Of a stretch of 64,000 nt of DNA, positions 27,239-39,041 are shown piece by piece. A program made the translations under genes and the position numbers. The DNA lies in contig JABANN010000070.1 in assembly GCA_013115125.1 (NCBI GenBank), positions 1 to 64,000 of the forward strand, given 5' to 3'. The notes under the pieces were generated by a model that worked only from the letters and a program-made list of their open reading frames with translations, searched no databases and was not told the origin of the DNA. The DNA comes from Perkinsus olseni. Taxonomy: Eukaryota > Perkinsozoa > Perkinsida. Each line of letters opens with the position of its first letter. Positions within the stretch are counted from its first letter, which is position 1.

Positions 27239-29653
27239 ATGGGTCCTCCGACTAAGATGATGCAGCGGGCTCGAGTGGCCACGCTTCTCGATGGGTTTGC
27301 TGCATCATCTCCGGGAGATTCGATCAGCAAGATGGCCCCGTGGACTCTAACCAGGTAACGTTGACGAACGGGCGAGCGGGGAACTCTCATGAACTCTGTG
27401 AGGTACGCTCTGCGAAACTTACGAGAAAGTCGAAAGGACGCCAAAGTCTGGAAGGCGATAGCTGAGCGGGCGAAACAAATCGTACGGATGTCACCTGCCC
27501 TTCCGTAGAGGTGCACAGGGCCTTTCTAGGTGCCGATGATGCAGCCTTCGGACATGAGCGTCATCTGCTTCTCTTTGGCACGGCTTCGGTTGCGAGATCG
27601 AGAGTTGCTATCTAGAGTAGCTCAGGAGTACCCCACCCAAATGGGGAGGTTTTCCCCCGCGGATCTGGCGTAGGTTAGCCAATGCTGGGAAGTGAGATGA
27701 GAAGGCGCTGTGAAGGTATCTTCTCTCATCCTACGCCCGACTGGAGATGCGCCACGATTTGCTCTTCAACATAGCGGCCCGAGAAGCGGCACGGCTGATG
27801 CATCGGTGCAATTCCAGACAAGTACGACTGGTCGCGAACGCTGTACCTAGGGCTGCCTCTGCAGGTTAGTGATATCATGTTCGCGTTCGCTAGCCTGCAG
27901 TACGTCCATCCTCGGCTATTCAACGTTATTCGTAGACGAGTCGTCGAAGTGGCTCCTAACATGGAGGGATGGCATCTTGCTCTCGTGAGTGGAGCGGTCT
28001 CACCATCGCTGTTGACGTTGATGGACTCGTGTTATCTTTTCGTGATTCTTCCTGCCGCGATGCACACCTCAGACATGTTCGGCTTTCGCCAAGCTACAAC
28101 TTGCGGATACTAAGTTGTTCGCAGTACTGGCGGGTGAAATCTGCAAGAGGATCAGCGACCTCCCTCCAAAGTCGCTTGCACTCGTGGCAAACAGCTATGG
28201 TGAGGAGAGAGTAGCGCTTCTCGTGCTAACGACGTGTTTCAGCCCGGCTTAATGTTCACAATCGATTCCTTCTTGAGGTGCTAATGGATGAATCATTCAG
28301 ACATCGCGGCAAGTAGCAAGAGTTTATGATGGCCGTACGTGCTCAGTCGCTTCTGCGTGGCAGGTTCTCACCCCAGGGTGTTGCTCTGATGCTCAACTCG
28401 TATGCAAAACTTAAGCATCCAAATCCACTTCTTTTTGATTACTTCGCGAAGGTAGAGTAGGCCACTTCGAAGCAGCTTAAATCGACTCTGGCTCAGGAGA
28501 TCCCCAAGCACATCAAGAAGTATACGTTACAGTCGGTGATGTTGGTGGCGTCATCATACGCACGTGCTGGTCATAAGTCCCCGGCTCTATTCGCGGCCCT
28601 CGGTGATCAGGTGGGAGAGTCCCGCCTCGTTGGTAGGGTACGCTACATCAGGTATCTCGCGAAGCAGAGAACATGACGCCGAGGATAGCTGCATCGCTTG
28701 TGCATTCGTTTAGCGTAGCTGATGTCCGCAATGGCCCCCTGCTGTATCACACACCAGAGCTCATCGAGAAAAAGTGAGGAAGCTGACCACCTGGCAACCC
28801 TCCCGGTCCTCACGTATTTTCAGCATCACTACTGTCACGCTGGCGGAGATTTTCATGGTGCTTCGTGCTTACGCTAAACTCAACATTAATAACCTCGAGC
28901 TCATTGACACGACACTTGCCCGTATACCCCATCTCATTGCTATTCAAGACTCGATACCGCGCGAAGGCGGGGTAGGCGATGGGCTCTCATTGCCGGGGAG
29001 TCCCTCTTGCGTGTCCTTGTCACGCAGATGGATGAAACGCCTTCAGCGCTCGACGACTACTCGGTGTCCGTGGCCGATGAGGTAGATCCGACTAGAGACC
29101 GCTGCGAGATGCTGCCCCTGTTGGGTATAATTCATGCAATGAGCATGCTGCATGTCAGTCCAAAAGGGAATGATGTCTACAGTAGGGAAAGCGATGATAT
29201 TGGGCACTAGCGGAACCAGTTGGCTTCTCAGAGGCGGCAGTCGATTCCATTTGTGAGCATGCGAGCTCGAGGGATGATGAAGAGTTCACTCCGGTCGAGG
29301 TGGCATCCGCGCTGGAAGCGATGTCCAACCTACACTATCGCCACAACGGACTTCTCGGAAAGGTAGGACTCGTGCTGTGGAAGTGCTCGTGATGTGAGTG
29401 GTGCATGCTCCATCAGTTACGACATCTGCTCTCTAGAGAATCATTCGTGGCCGCAGCAAACGACGAGGACGCCCAGAAGATTATGGAATCGTTACGGGCG
29501 ATGGGATGGCAAGATCGTGATGCGACAACGCTTTCGGCAGGAGATGATCACAGCGAAGACCATGAGCATGTCGTTACTGAGTTCCCTATGTATAGCGAAG
29601 ATAACTCACATAGAGGTCCAACTGAACAGGATGTTTCCGAGAACGGTTTCTGA
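27239..29653 (+). CDS. Heptatricopeptide/FASTK-like helical repeat protein, possibly disrupted
   Basis: Many short exons encode repeats of about 37 residues: MSVICFSLARLRLRDRELLS, VRLVANAVPRAA, FAFASLQYVHPRLFNVIRRR, CSAFAKLQLADTKLFAVLAG, VALMLNSYAKLKHPNPLLFD, VMLVASSYARAGHKSPALFA, AEIFMVLRAYAKLNINNLEL and VASALEAMSNLHYRHNGLLG. Such repeats are known from alveolate HPR and FASTK/RAP proteins of mitochondrial RNA metabolism. A terminal RAP domain was not recognised; the last exon is acidic and ends SENGF. As read here the frame is broken by TAG at 27671 and by TAG at 28458 (the second could be a 9-nt insertion, GTAGAGTAG). So it is either partly decayed, or spliced in a way I could not resolve. 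Confidence 0.55.
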
Positions 29654-30444
29654 TTATCAATCCAGTTGTGTTGCGTAGTTGGCGACTCCACCAGAAAGAA
29701 TGACATCGAGAAACTCATAACGAGCAACTAAGTCTGTTCACTCCATAACACTGCGGTGTTATGCGTGCCAAGCCGATTGACGAATTACGTAAAGACTGTA
29801 AGGTCGCACCATTCGTGTCACGATACTAGACGAGCATCACAGGAGTCTGATCGGACCACACGAGGGAGCCACAATACATGCCGGTCATGACCATCAAGCT
29901 GGTTCCCACCGGGCTACACATCTTTTATACATCTGTAACCTCCACGCAACGCCATCACCCCTCCAACTCGCGTAATCGGATCGCCTGTGGCGCGCGACAT
30001 TGTTTCTGACTTATCCCTGGATGACTTCTGCCTCTGCCATCTGTGACTCTCGCCCAGAGCCATCAATTCTTGAGAGAACTTATACGCCTCGTGAGACTGC
30101 CCTCAGAGCACCTCCTGCGTGACCTGGGCGTCATGGTCCCTCCGTTTAGTGGGTGTACATTGAGTGATGCGTGACGTGCACGTGCGTGCTAAAACGACTT
30201 TCAAAAGAATGTTTGCACAGAAGCATCAAAACTCCTCCCCTGACTCGCTTGCGCTGGTTTGCACAGGAAAGTCTCGATAATTCATACTTTGACGACTGGA
30301 AATGCTACCAGTGATGGCCCCACCCCTAGCGTGAGGTCTAGCGTGAGGCTTCCTCTTAGCTCGATCGCTTTCTGGGTGGAACATTCCCGTAAAATGACGA
30401 CCATCTGCGCTCAGCGAATTGTGCTTGAATGGTAATTGATTGTT
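29654..30444. other. Intergenic stretch without a recognisable gene
   Basis: No ORF here is convincing on either strand. It is the upstream region of the SIRT6-like gene. Confidence 0.4.
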
Positions 30445-30497
30445 GACGCATTGTTAATCCGGATCGTCTAGTAGACGATCCGGATTAACAATGCGTC
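30445..30497. repeat. Perfect 53-bp palindrome upstream of the sirtuin gene
   Basis: Two 26-bp arms, GACGCATTGTTAATCCGGAT+CGTCTA and its exact reverse complement, flank a single G. There is no mismatch. The right arm ends 34 bp before the sirtuin ATG, so it would lie in the promoter or 5' UTR and could form a long hairpin in DNA or RNA. Confidence 0.9.
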
Positions 30498-30531
30498 GGT
30501 AGACGACGTCTACTCAGTGTTCCGTGCTCGG

Positions 30532-32508
30532 ATGTCGCTCGAATCTGCATCCAGCCCGGCGCGTGCAAGTTCCAGCGCTTACAACGATAGGCTCAGTCCT
30601 TATCCAAATAAGGGGCTGTGCGGGGATCCTGAGTACGAGGAGGACTCCGAGTCCGATGACTATTCTGAGAAATTACGACAGTTGTCGGGGTGGGTGAAGG
30701 AGGCTAAGGTGAGTCCGACTGGCTTGCTTTCCCTCGCTGAGCATCTTGTGGAGCCCAACTTTGGTGGATCGCGTTCTGATTGCTCCTACTTTTGCACGGG
30801 GTCAGGGGGACTCGACACGCTTTGCGAAGTATGCAGAACGGATCGGAAGTCGTTCAGTGAAGAGAAGAAAATGCTTCAGGGAGCGTCGAGAGATCTACGA
30901 GCTGTAGACTGCAGCCCTAATCGTTTGTCTGGCCCGATTGTTGGGTAGAGGTGTATGGATTGTGACTGTTCGTTATTAAGTGACGAGTCTCTGTTGGTCA
31001 GCTCCTCGCGTCGCTCCGGAAGGGTCCGACTCGCGATTACTACTCTTCTTCAGCACCTCGTTTTCTTTACTGGGGCGGGTATATCCACAGCCTGCGGGAT
31101 ACCGGATTTTCGTGGTCCTAATGGTATCTGGACGCGCGAAAAGACGAGCAGTGAATCGAGAACAAGGGATACTCCACTGACGCCCTCCATCACGGAGGGA
31201 ACGGACGCTGTGTGTAGGTCTGACGGATACCGTGACAAGCTCCCACCACGGCAACCGGGCAGAGGACTGTTTCATACTCACTGCTTGTGCGTCAGCTTTC
31301 TCGGAGGCGATTCCGAGCTACTCTCATTTAGCCATTGCCGAGCTCATCAGTCGAGGAAAGGCGAAAGCAGTCGTGACTCAAGTACGCCTCGCAGCAGTGG
31401 TCGATCGAACTCGGCGCCTTCAGAACGTCGACGGGCTGCATTGGAAGTCCGGTATTCCGCGATCTCTATTGTCGGAGATTCATGGCTGCCTCCTCGCCTC
31501 CTACTGTGACAGCTGTCAGACTGAGTGAGTTGCTCTCTTCGCCGTAGAACCCAACCGCAGCTGTACGTTTACTCCAAGCGAAATCACCAGCATAGACATT
31601 CCTCAAGAAGCTGTGTGGTGTGGGTGTACGATGTGTTTGAGTGACTTGTCGTGTGAGAGGACGAATGATCTGCGGTTCAGTCGTGGGAGTCGGCGAGATC
31701 CGTCCGTAGGTTCCGCCACCTTGACGACGTCGGAGGCTGCGGCCAGAGACCGCTGCCAGGAGGGCTACTGTGCCCCAAGTGTGAACGGAGCAATACGAGT
31801 ATGTTATCTAACCCGATAACGAAATCCCTCGAGCTGAGTTCATTCGTTGTGCAGAGACCGCTCTACATCGACCTGTGCGAATGGTTAGACGAGAGGGTCA
31901 TCGTCGTGACTGCGTGCTGCATGACTGTGTACTGGATTGGAACGAGGAGCTTCCCGAGCCCGACAGGAGCCGAGCTATCCGTCATTGCAAACTAGCTGAC
32001 CTCTGCATTGTTATCGGTAAGGCTCATTCACACACTTCTTCTCTCATACTGAGGCATCTCATGTGACGCCCATAGTACGATGCTCTCTCGTGCGGCGAGT
32101 CATACTCGCAGTGCTAGGTTCTTCTCTACGTATCGAGCCAGCGAGCTCATTCCCTTTCTACGCCCAGTGGATCAACAAACGCATGGAGAAGCTCGAGCGA
32201 GGCCGAGTGGTCATCATCAACCTTCAGAAGACAGAGTATGATGAACGATGTGGTACGTTCCGTTGCATGACGTTCCGTGAAGTGCCTGCGGGAATGTCAT
32301 GTCTGCTGTAGATCTGCGATTTTTCACTCGTTCCGACCGAGTCTTCCGAGACCTCTTCGAGCAACTCGGCATCACCATTGAAGGGCGTCCTCTGATCAAG
32401 CCAGACTTGCTCACGGACCCAGCGCTTTACGAATCGTATCATCGAGTTCGCGGTAGCAGCAACACCCGCAGCGGTGATCCGACTGTTAAACGAATACGAA
32501 ACATTTGA
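30532..32508 (+). CDS. NAD-dependent protein deacylase, SIRT6-type sirtuin
   Basis: A multi-exon plus gene from ATG 30532. The sirtuin core is recovered in order: [61 protein letters not shown], zinc Cys pairs CDSC and [43 protein letters not shown] and [20 protein letters not shown]. The N-terminal 'LSPY..KG.CG.PE' and the 'TILDWED.LP' region are specific to SIRT6/7 (class IV). These enzymes remove acetyl or long-chain acyl groups from histones or other proteins using NAD and act at chromatin. The catalytic His and NAD-binding GAGIS are present. The C-terminus ends KRIRNI, a basic tail fitting nuclear location. Confidence 0.82.
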
Positions 32509-32589
32509 TAAGACAAGACCAGTGTTAGTCAATTGCCGGCCGGTCGCACACGCGTGCTCACAGCGGTAGTTCATGTATCAACTCAGCCG

Positions 32590-33054
32590 ATGATGGGCAC
32601 GCCGGAGTTACTGCACGGCAGCTACGCTGGTACACCCTGGGGTTATGACTCGGCAATAGACGAACTCCGTAGTACCGCCACCACAGAGGCTCTGTCGACA
32701 ACAAAGTCCTCGCCTAGGTCACTTGAAAGTTGCGATGGCAACAATGATGGTGATACTCTCGGGGATCATCGTGAGCTCGTGGGGTATCGACTAAGGACTG
32801 CGCACGATGTTGCACAGATCTTTCTGTTCCTTGTGGCGTCGATCGACGCGGGGCCCAGGAAGCCGCTCGGTACAAAAACGGCGCGGCAGCCGAGCCAACA
32901 AGAAAGAATCACACACATCGAAATGGACGACGCCGTGGCTCGAAGGAGAGAGTTTGAAGCCGAGCTGGACAGTGAAGAGCTAGCCTGCATTGTGAAAGCT
33001 AACTTCCCGACGGCTGAATCAGGGAAGGAGAGGTACGAGTTGGCTCACATTTGA
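32590..33054 (+). CDS. Hypothetical acidic protein downstream of the sirtuin gene
   Basis: An ATG at 32590 opens a 154-codon frame. It has a Ser/Thr-rich first half and an acidic helical end (DDAVARRREFEAELDSEELA). It begins 81 bp after the sirtuin stop on the same strand. It may be a separate small gene or an alternative C-terminal exon. No family recognised; coding character is moderate. Confidence 0.4.
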   Translation: MMGTPELLHGSYAGTPWGYDSAIDELRSTATTEALSTTKSSPRSLESCDGNNDGDTLGDHRELVGYRLRTAHDVAQIFLFLVASIDAGPRKPLGTKTARQPSQQERITHIEMDDAVARRREFEAELDSEELACIVKANFPTAESGKERYELAHI

Positions 33055-33533
33055 TCGTTTGCCGACGTGGCATCGGACTCCTCCGCTGTGATGGGTGTAG
33101 ATACCGATCATCGAGCGAGGATATTCGCCTGCCGTCCATCAACTATATGCGGAAGTACCCGCCTTTCCGGCGGAAACACAAACCGCTGCCATCCTTGAAT
33201 GTTGAATAGCCCCCGCATGAGATATTTCCGTAGCCAACGGTGTTCAGTTCTGAGTGTGTGGGACGAGTATTACAGCTTTCTCATGCTACACGTACATATA
33301 CACGTACGTGTAAGCGATCTCAGCCTATCGACGGCTCATGTAACATCCTTTCTTACGTATCCCCGTTGACTACCCACGCGAACGCGACTCCAAAACCGTA
33401 TGGAAGAGAAACGTAGTTAGGCTCATCACTCCGAGCCAGCTGCCTTATTCACTACGGCAAGCCATTTTGTCTCGGTCTCAGGCTGCTGATCATCCACAGG
33501 CCGGGTGATAGGTACCTGAGACACATCACATGC

Positions 33534-36298
33534 TCAATCAACGGGTTCATGGGGCTCTATGAGACCGGGTTTTACATGACAGTAGCGTCCCTGACGTTGA
33601 ATTCTCGTGGAATAGACCGACGGCATCTCGAACGAGTACCTGCGGATGAGTAGTTGCGTTCCCGGTAACACACAACTGCGCTGCGGGAGGCTGGCCTACT
33701 CTTTCTTATCCACGTCCTCTTCTGGGAACGTAATCCTTACTCGGCAAACATGCCTCTCTCGCCATCGGAGGAAAGATTGCGGAACCTGCAGAGGACGCGT
33801 CGCGTCCTCACGAGCACGAGGCGAGAGAGCACGTTTCTCACCATCATCCGCCAGAAGTGGTCTCGCATCAGATCGTTCGAGATCACAAACACTTTTTCAG
33901 CTGCCCGTCCTTCTTTCTCTGCTAGTGCACGGGCTTGCTCCTCACAGCGGATTGCTGCATACATCCAGAACCAATCATCATTGGCACGAGGAGGAACCTG
34001 CCCGGGGACCAGTGAATAACAATCTGGCCAGAACGAGGACCTACTCTGTAAAGCTGGAAGAGGCTAGCCTTATCATCATTTTGCTTTGTCCACTTATCAT
34101 CGTACCTGTTGTGCAGGGGCTGTCACGATCAAAGCTCGGCCATGGTCGGAATGATGGCCAGGACTTGACTTACTTCTTGATGAGCTCATCGAACTTGGTC
34201 CTCTTCTCATCGCTTAGTTCCTCAATGTCGTCTTCGTCGCTGGTGTGAGAACTCTGAGGCTTGGAAGAAGCCGATTCGTCAGCACTGTCAGGGATGGACC
34301 CATTGGCTGGTGCGGACGACGATGTCAGCTCGGGGTCCAGCTCAGGGGCGAAGCTACCTGGATCGACGCAGCAGTTTGATACACCAGAACCCTAGTGGCT
34401 CGGACACGGGCCGAAAACGGAACCGAATAATCCTCGACCGACCGCGTTGACGTGTGGTGGAACTTCAGAATTTCACCGACAGTCTGGCCGAGTGGTCTAA
34501 GGCGGTGGCTTTAGGCGCCATTCCGAAAGGGCGTGGGTTCGAACCCCACGGCTGTCACTTCTTCTTGCGATCTTTTTCCGACAGACAGCGACAGAGTAGT
34601 CGAGATACCATGTTGATCATCCCCGCTTCAGAGCCCACCATCAAGCCTAGCGAGCTTCTGCTTCTGCTTGCTTGCAATTTTCCGTCTTTTCTTGGCAAGG
34701 GGGCCCGTACCGACAGTCAAGTCGAGGCCCTGCTCCAGCCATTTGCTGTGCAAGATAACCAGAACCTTGTAAGGGTTGATGATACGAACATGATACGAAC
34801 AAAGCGCGTATCAAAAGGCTTGGCAGCTCCACCTTCTTTCCTTCATTTGTGAAATGCTCCACAACATCATCTATCTGCGAGTGCTGGAAAAAACCATCCG
34901 TGTAATTCTGGTTCATGTGCCCAATATTAGCTGCATCAACGATGATGGTTGCGGGTGTCGACTGCGAATCTAACGGTCGGGACGAGCATTTAGTTCGCCT
35001 GAATAACTAGCCGCTCCGAAATGAAGCCGACCTAAGTAATCCTTCAAGTCGAGGAATTTCTGTTGCTGTTCTTCTGATAAGTCTTGCGTCGCCAGTCTCT
35101 CAGTTAGGTCCGAAAGCTCGTGCAGCTCCTCGTCTGTGATATCAATCGACCGCAGCTTGATGCCAGTCGCGGAGCATGCTCCCTCTGCGGAGATCTCCGT
35201 GGGGAGAACTTCTACGCCCGAATCCCGCTGGCCCATGGTTTTAATAGCATCCGTCAATCTCGAATCTGTGACGGCATCTATGGTGTTAGCAACTTTATCG
35301 GCGAGGAAGTCGAAACCTACAAGCAGCGATGTATGACCGACGGACGTGTTATCTCGCCGCGGTTACTTTCGCCCGCAGGACAACACCGAAGGAGGTAGGA
35401 CAACTCTGCTTCACCGAGAGTGAATCCTCGGCTCTCTAGGTCTGCGACCAGCTTCATAGCCGCCTGAGCAGGCGAGGTGGACAGCAGATACTTATGGACC
35501 GAATCCAATCTCACATCGAAATCCTGGTACTGTGGTGAGGAATACAACTGCATGAGAGGAGCATAACTTCTTAACCGAGGTTGGAAGTTGCTCAGGCCTA
35601 ATAGAGCGGATAAGGATGGCAGACAGATGAACACTCACATTCCTTGTGGTACTGGAGGGCCAGATCGATCTCCCCAGCTGCGACGGCCAACTTCACCATG
35701 CCAGTGAGGATGTTCTCTTGCCGCTGCGAGCCTGCGGATAGACAGTAGCCAGGCGCTGCTGTAAGAAGGTGCCCTTACACTTATCCAGGACCTGCTGTGC
35801 AAGTTTGAGGATCTTTCGGGCTGTTTCGATGTCCTTGGCGGGGCATCCTGCCTCCAGATTAACATCACTAGCAGCAACGGTGAGGATACGGGCATGCATC
35901 TGAAGGAACGCACTACTACGACTAGATCTCCCGTCAGCGGCACGGATGTGAGCCACATGCGGGTGGCCAGCGGCGGAACCATCCTCCAGTTCGTGGTTGT
36001 CCTCACCCCCTTGGTCAGGCCTGCCTCCACAAAATCTTCATTTGAGATGATCTCCTCGTAAGTCTTGAATGCCCCCAAGATATCATGCCCCCGAGCTGAC
36101 GTGTACCTGCAGATGATCGGCGGGTGGTGGTGGACACTCGCCGCTGCTGCTGACGACGCACATTTTGGTTTGAATGGCCTTCAACTGCTTCTTTAAGGCG
36201 ACCTCCTTGGTGTTCTTCTGATGGGGCATTGGGGAGGGCAGGGCTACTTGAAACAACTGCAGATTCCTGCCGCTGCTCATCACAACCAAACTCAACAT
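33534..36298 (-). CDS. Protein-only RNase P (PRORP)
   Basis: A multi-exon minus gene from about ATG 36298. The PPR-like part shows ALKKQLKAIQTK, GAFKTYEEIISNEDFVEAGL, LRSYAPLMQLY and LESRGFTLGEAELSYLLRCC. The NYN nuclease domain follows with VDAANIGHMNQNY, VLVILHSKWLEQGLDL, NDDWFWMYAAIRCEEQA, VFVISNDLMRDHFWRMM, QSFLRWRERHVCRVRITF and FEMPSVYSTRIQRQGRYCHV. These match plant PRORP, where the metal-binding Asp residues lie in 'DGAN', 'NDDWYWLYA' and 'TNDEMRDH'. The enzyme cuts 5' leaders from pre-tRNAs without an RNA subunit. An acidic extra segment (about 34190-34360) sits between the LVILH and NDDW blocks. A tRNA-Leu gene lies antisense inside the gene. TPT1 is immediately upstream on the same strand. 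Confidence 0.83.
34478..34557 (+). tRNA. tRNA-Leu (anticodon UAG), nested antisense in PRORP
   Basis: An 80-nt class II cloverleaf. Acceptor GACAGTC pairs with GGCTGTC, with an A discriminator. The A box is TGGCCGAGTGG, the anticodon loop TTTAGGC gives UAG, the variable arm is ATTCCGAAAGGGC, and the T arm is GTGGGTTCGAACCCCAC. It lies on the strand opposite PRORP, in a stretch between recognisable PRORP exons, hence most likely in an intron. Confidence 0.93.
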
Positions 36299-36410
36299 GC
36301 CACACTCGACAGCGGCGGAAAACACTGACCCAAGGTCAGCAGGTTGGAGATTCCCAACGCTCCTTCCACAGCCACGTGGGTGCCGTGATGGCGCCTGTAG
36401 ATGAGAACGG

Positions 36411-37573
36411 CTACACCCTTGGTGGCGACGTGGCATCCAGGAGACACTCCGTCCCAACTTCTGCACTCTTCTTTACATCAACAACCTTGCTGAAGTACTG
36501 AGTCCCCAGTAGACTGTCCTGAACACAAATGGATGATAACGAGGAGTAGTCGAGGGCACCACCACCACCACCTCGCCGCTCGTAAGGTAAACGTTATTGG
36601 CACTCCGAAAAAAGGCTATGTGGTCTGCAGCGGCCTTCCTAGCATCGATGTATACCTAATGTTGATCCATGACCGATACAGAATCGCCATGGCATCTACA
36701 TAGATCTCCGCGGACTTCCTCAGCCCACTGACGATGCCTGTGAGAGTAGCCGAGGCGTCCACCAAATGGATGTGCTGTCGCTGAGAGGAAGCAAGCACTG
36801 GCGAGACACAAATCCGGCCCTTCTCATCCGCGAAGACCGAGACAAGCCGGCCGAGGCTGCAGCGCCGCTGATCTAGGAGGACCGCCAGACCCGTGATGAG
36901 GCTAACACCGACCTTGTTGTACCGCTATTCTACTGTTAGCTTACGTTCATTGGCCTGAGGCCTTCACTAGCGAGGATGGCTTTCCAGTGGTTGAAGTATG
37001 TACCATGGACAAGCATTGGGGGGAGGGAAGGTGCATCCACGGGGGTCCTGTTAGAGAGCATGACGCCTAGCCGATAAGGCCAAGGTGGTACATGATGAGG
37101 GTGGGGTCTACGACAGTCGGGGGGAAGGAGTGCCCCTGTGTTGCCCGAATGAGGAGGTCACCATTGGGGGCCGTCGTCAGGGCAAAACTGATGGTCCGAG
37201 GAGTTTTGGGGAGGGAGCCATCGGGGCCATGTACCGTTGTTTAGCGTTGCTTGCAACACATTCCTTAATATCATCCTGAGTTGCCCTGAGGCTTTTGAAC
37301 CGTGGATGGGCTAGGAGGTCCTGTACTCTAACATAACCAGCCTTGTCGATGCTGATGCCCATGTCCACAGCCTTGTGACGCAGTACCTGAGCAAAGGTTG
37401 GGAGAAGTTGAGGGGCGGAATGAGGTGAAGACCTTAGACAGTAACCGTGATATGGCCTCGCTGGAACTCATCTCTCGTCGTTGTTGTCGTCTGCGGTGGT
37501 CGGGTGTCCGAGTGGAGCTCATGGCCGCCGAAGAAGCCCCTACTTGGGGAAGAGCACTCGGACCACGACCCAT
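36411..37573 (-). CDS. TPT1: tRNA 2'-phosphotransferase (TPT1/KptA)
   Basis: A multi-exon minus gene. Exon 1 ends EAISRLLSK and joins VLRHKAVDMGISIDKAGYVR, as in the family's 'LS..LRH.A...G...D..G.V'. Further exons give LLAHPRFKSLRATQDDIKE, LLIRATQGHSF, LVHGTYFNHWKAIL, HIHLVDASATLTGIVSGLRK, SAEIYVDAMA, HIAFFRSANNVYLTSGE and LLGTQYFSKVV. The enzyme moves the 2'-phosphate left by fungal/plant-type tRNA ligation onto NAD, finishing tRNA splicing. The conserved Arg-His-Arg-type residues (LRH, TQGHS, GLRKS) are present. The start at 37573 (MGRGPSALPQ) is the first ATG; an internal ATG (MSSTRTPDHR) is a fair alternative. The neighbouring gene's stop is only 32 bp upstream. Confidence 0.83.
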
Positions 37574-37605
37574 CAACTCAACAGCTCACATCAATGGAGG
37601 AACAT

Positions 37606-38705
37606 TCACGAGGTTTTCTGCCTGTCTCCAGCGACCTTCCTCTCGGTGGTCGTCACCCCGGCAGCCCTCATCTGCTGCCTCCGCTGAGCTATCATGTACT
37701 CGTAGAGGGCCGTGTTGTCCCGCTCGATGTTGGACACGGACTGGAGGAGCCCCGCAGCGCACGCTAGGATGGCACCGTACCTGTAGCAGCAGGCAGGACG
37801 TGGCGGGAGGGACGGCCATCAAGGAACAGCGAGGAGCGGTGATTTAGAAGGATGAATAGCAGGGTTTGAAGCAGAGGACTTACGGCAGGAGGGGGATGAG
37901 TTCTAGTTGGAACCACGCTGCAACGAAGAGGTAGCTGACGGAGGCCAGGGCTATGATACAGGCAATCTTCGATATGGGGTAAAGCCATACCGGAGGGCCT
38001 ACAGGGCCTGCCCTCTCACGGATGTAGGGCTCCACCTGAGGGGGCATGTGGGGAAGAAGGGGGGGATGCGTGGTACTCACAATAAGCATGAAGCCGAAGA
38101 GAGCTCCCATTGATGTGGCGATGCTTCGGTTGAAGAACGACCAATCGGCTACTATACCCCAGTACCGATACAGATGGTTGATCTTGGAATCTAGTAGAGG
38201 GGAGCAGGACAGCATCGAGATCGGTAGATGGCACCACCTGAGGACAATCCATCAACTATCATCACGCATGTACTATTGTAGTCAGCGAACAACTTCTTGG
38301 ACGCTACGACTCCCGAGCTCTACTCCAAGGCCACATCCTATGTCGAGGAAACCTGCAGCCTAAGGCAGGCAGCGTCGGACTACAGTCACCACAACAACAA
38401 CCATCATCATGCATCACGAGAGAACGTAGGAAAACAAGCGAACAGATCTGTTCTCTATTCCAATGCTTTCCATCTCGTGGAAGATGTTGACTAGAAAATA
38501 CGGTAAGTCACCTGTTGCCCGCTGCCTCCTCTCGGTGGCCCATGACCTCCACTATCTCAGTCAGGAGGCACCAGAGTAGCCCACAGCCGGCCATGAGGGT
38601 CTGCCTCCTACGGTCAGTGCATCTACTCCTAGGGCCAGTAAAGCACCAAAGGAGGACTGCCACTTGGATGGCAGCCAAGCTGATGTAGACGAGGAGGTGT
38701 AGCAT
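37606..38705 (-). CDS. Four-pass membrane protein, hypothetical
   Basis: A multi-exon minus gene from ATG 38705. Exon 1 has two hydrophobic segments (MLHLLVYISLAAIQVAVLLW; LMAGCGLLWCLLTEIVEVMG). Exon 2 ends in another (IATSMGALFGFMLI). Exon 3 has ISKIACIIALASVSYLFVAA. The last exon carries YGAILACAAGLLQSVSNIER and a charged tail ending DRQKTS. Splice phases agree at the junctions checked, giving about 230 residues. I do not recognise the family. It is sandwiched between TPT1 and a hydrolase in the same direction. Confidence 0.6.
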
Positions 38706-39041
38706 TACCGCAACGGCTGAACACTGATTACAACCATCATCATGATAACGATGAGAAGGTGACGCCGGCCTAGCAGGCCTTTCCTAATGTCACACCAACG
38801 CAGAGGTTATCACCCTTAACACGGGCCTCCAGTACGCTCGTTCGGAATCACCATCCCACTGCTCAACGCAACCCAAAGAGGGCCCCTCCTGGAGGGGTAC
38901 GAAACACATGGCGTAGAAACATAACACATCCTCATCATCACGGCAGCACTGATGGCTTCTGTTCTGTTGTCCTCCCTTTCTCTACACTACTGCTCACGTC
39001 CTGATCCTCGTAGTAGACACCCTGATAAGGCACAGTAGTCG

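Noticed and set aside
26884-27516. Long minus ORF of 210 codons
   Set aside because: Only its C-terminal part after the ATG at 27093 is CCDC81-like. The upstream portion overlaps the plus-strand HPR exons and is a shadow.
32509-33054. Treating the ORF after the sirtuin as its C-terminal exon
   Set aside because: The sirtuin frame already ends in a stop at 32508 after a complete domain, and no good donor was found before it.
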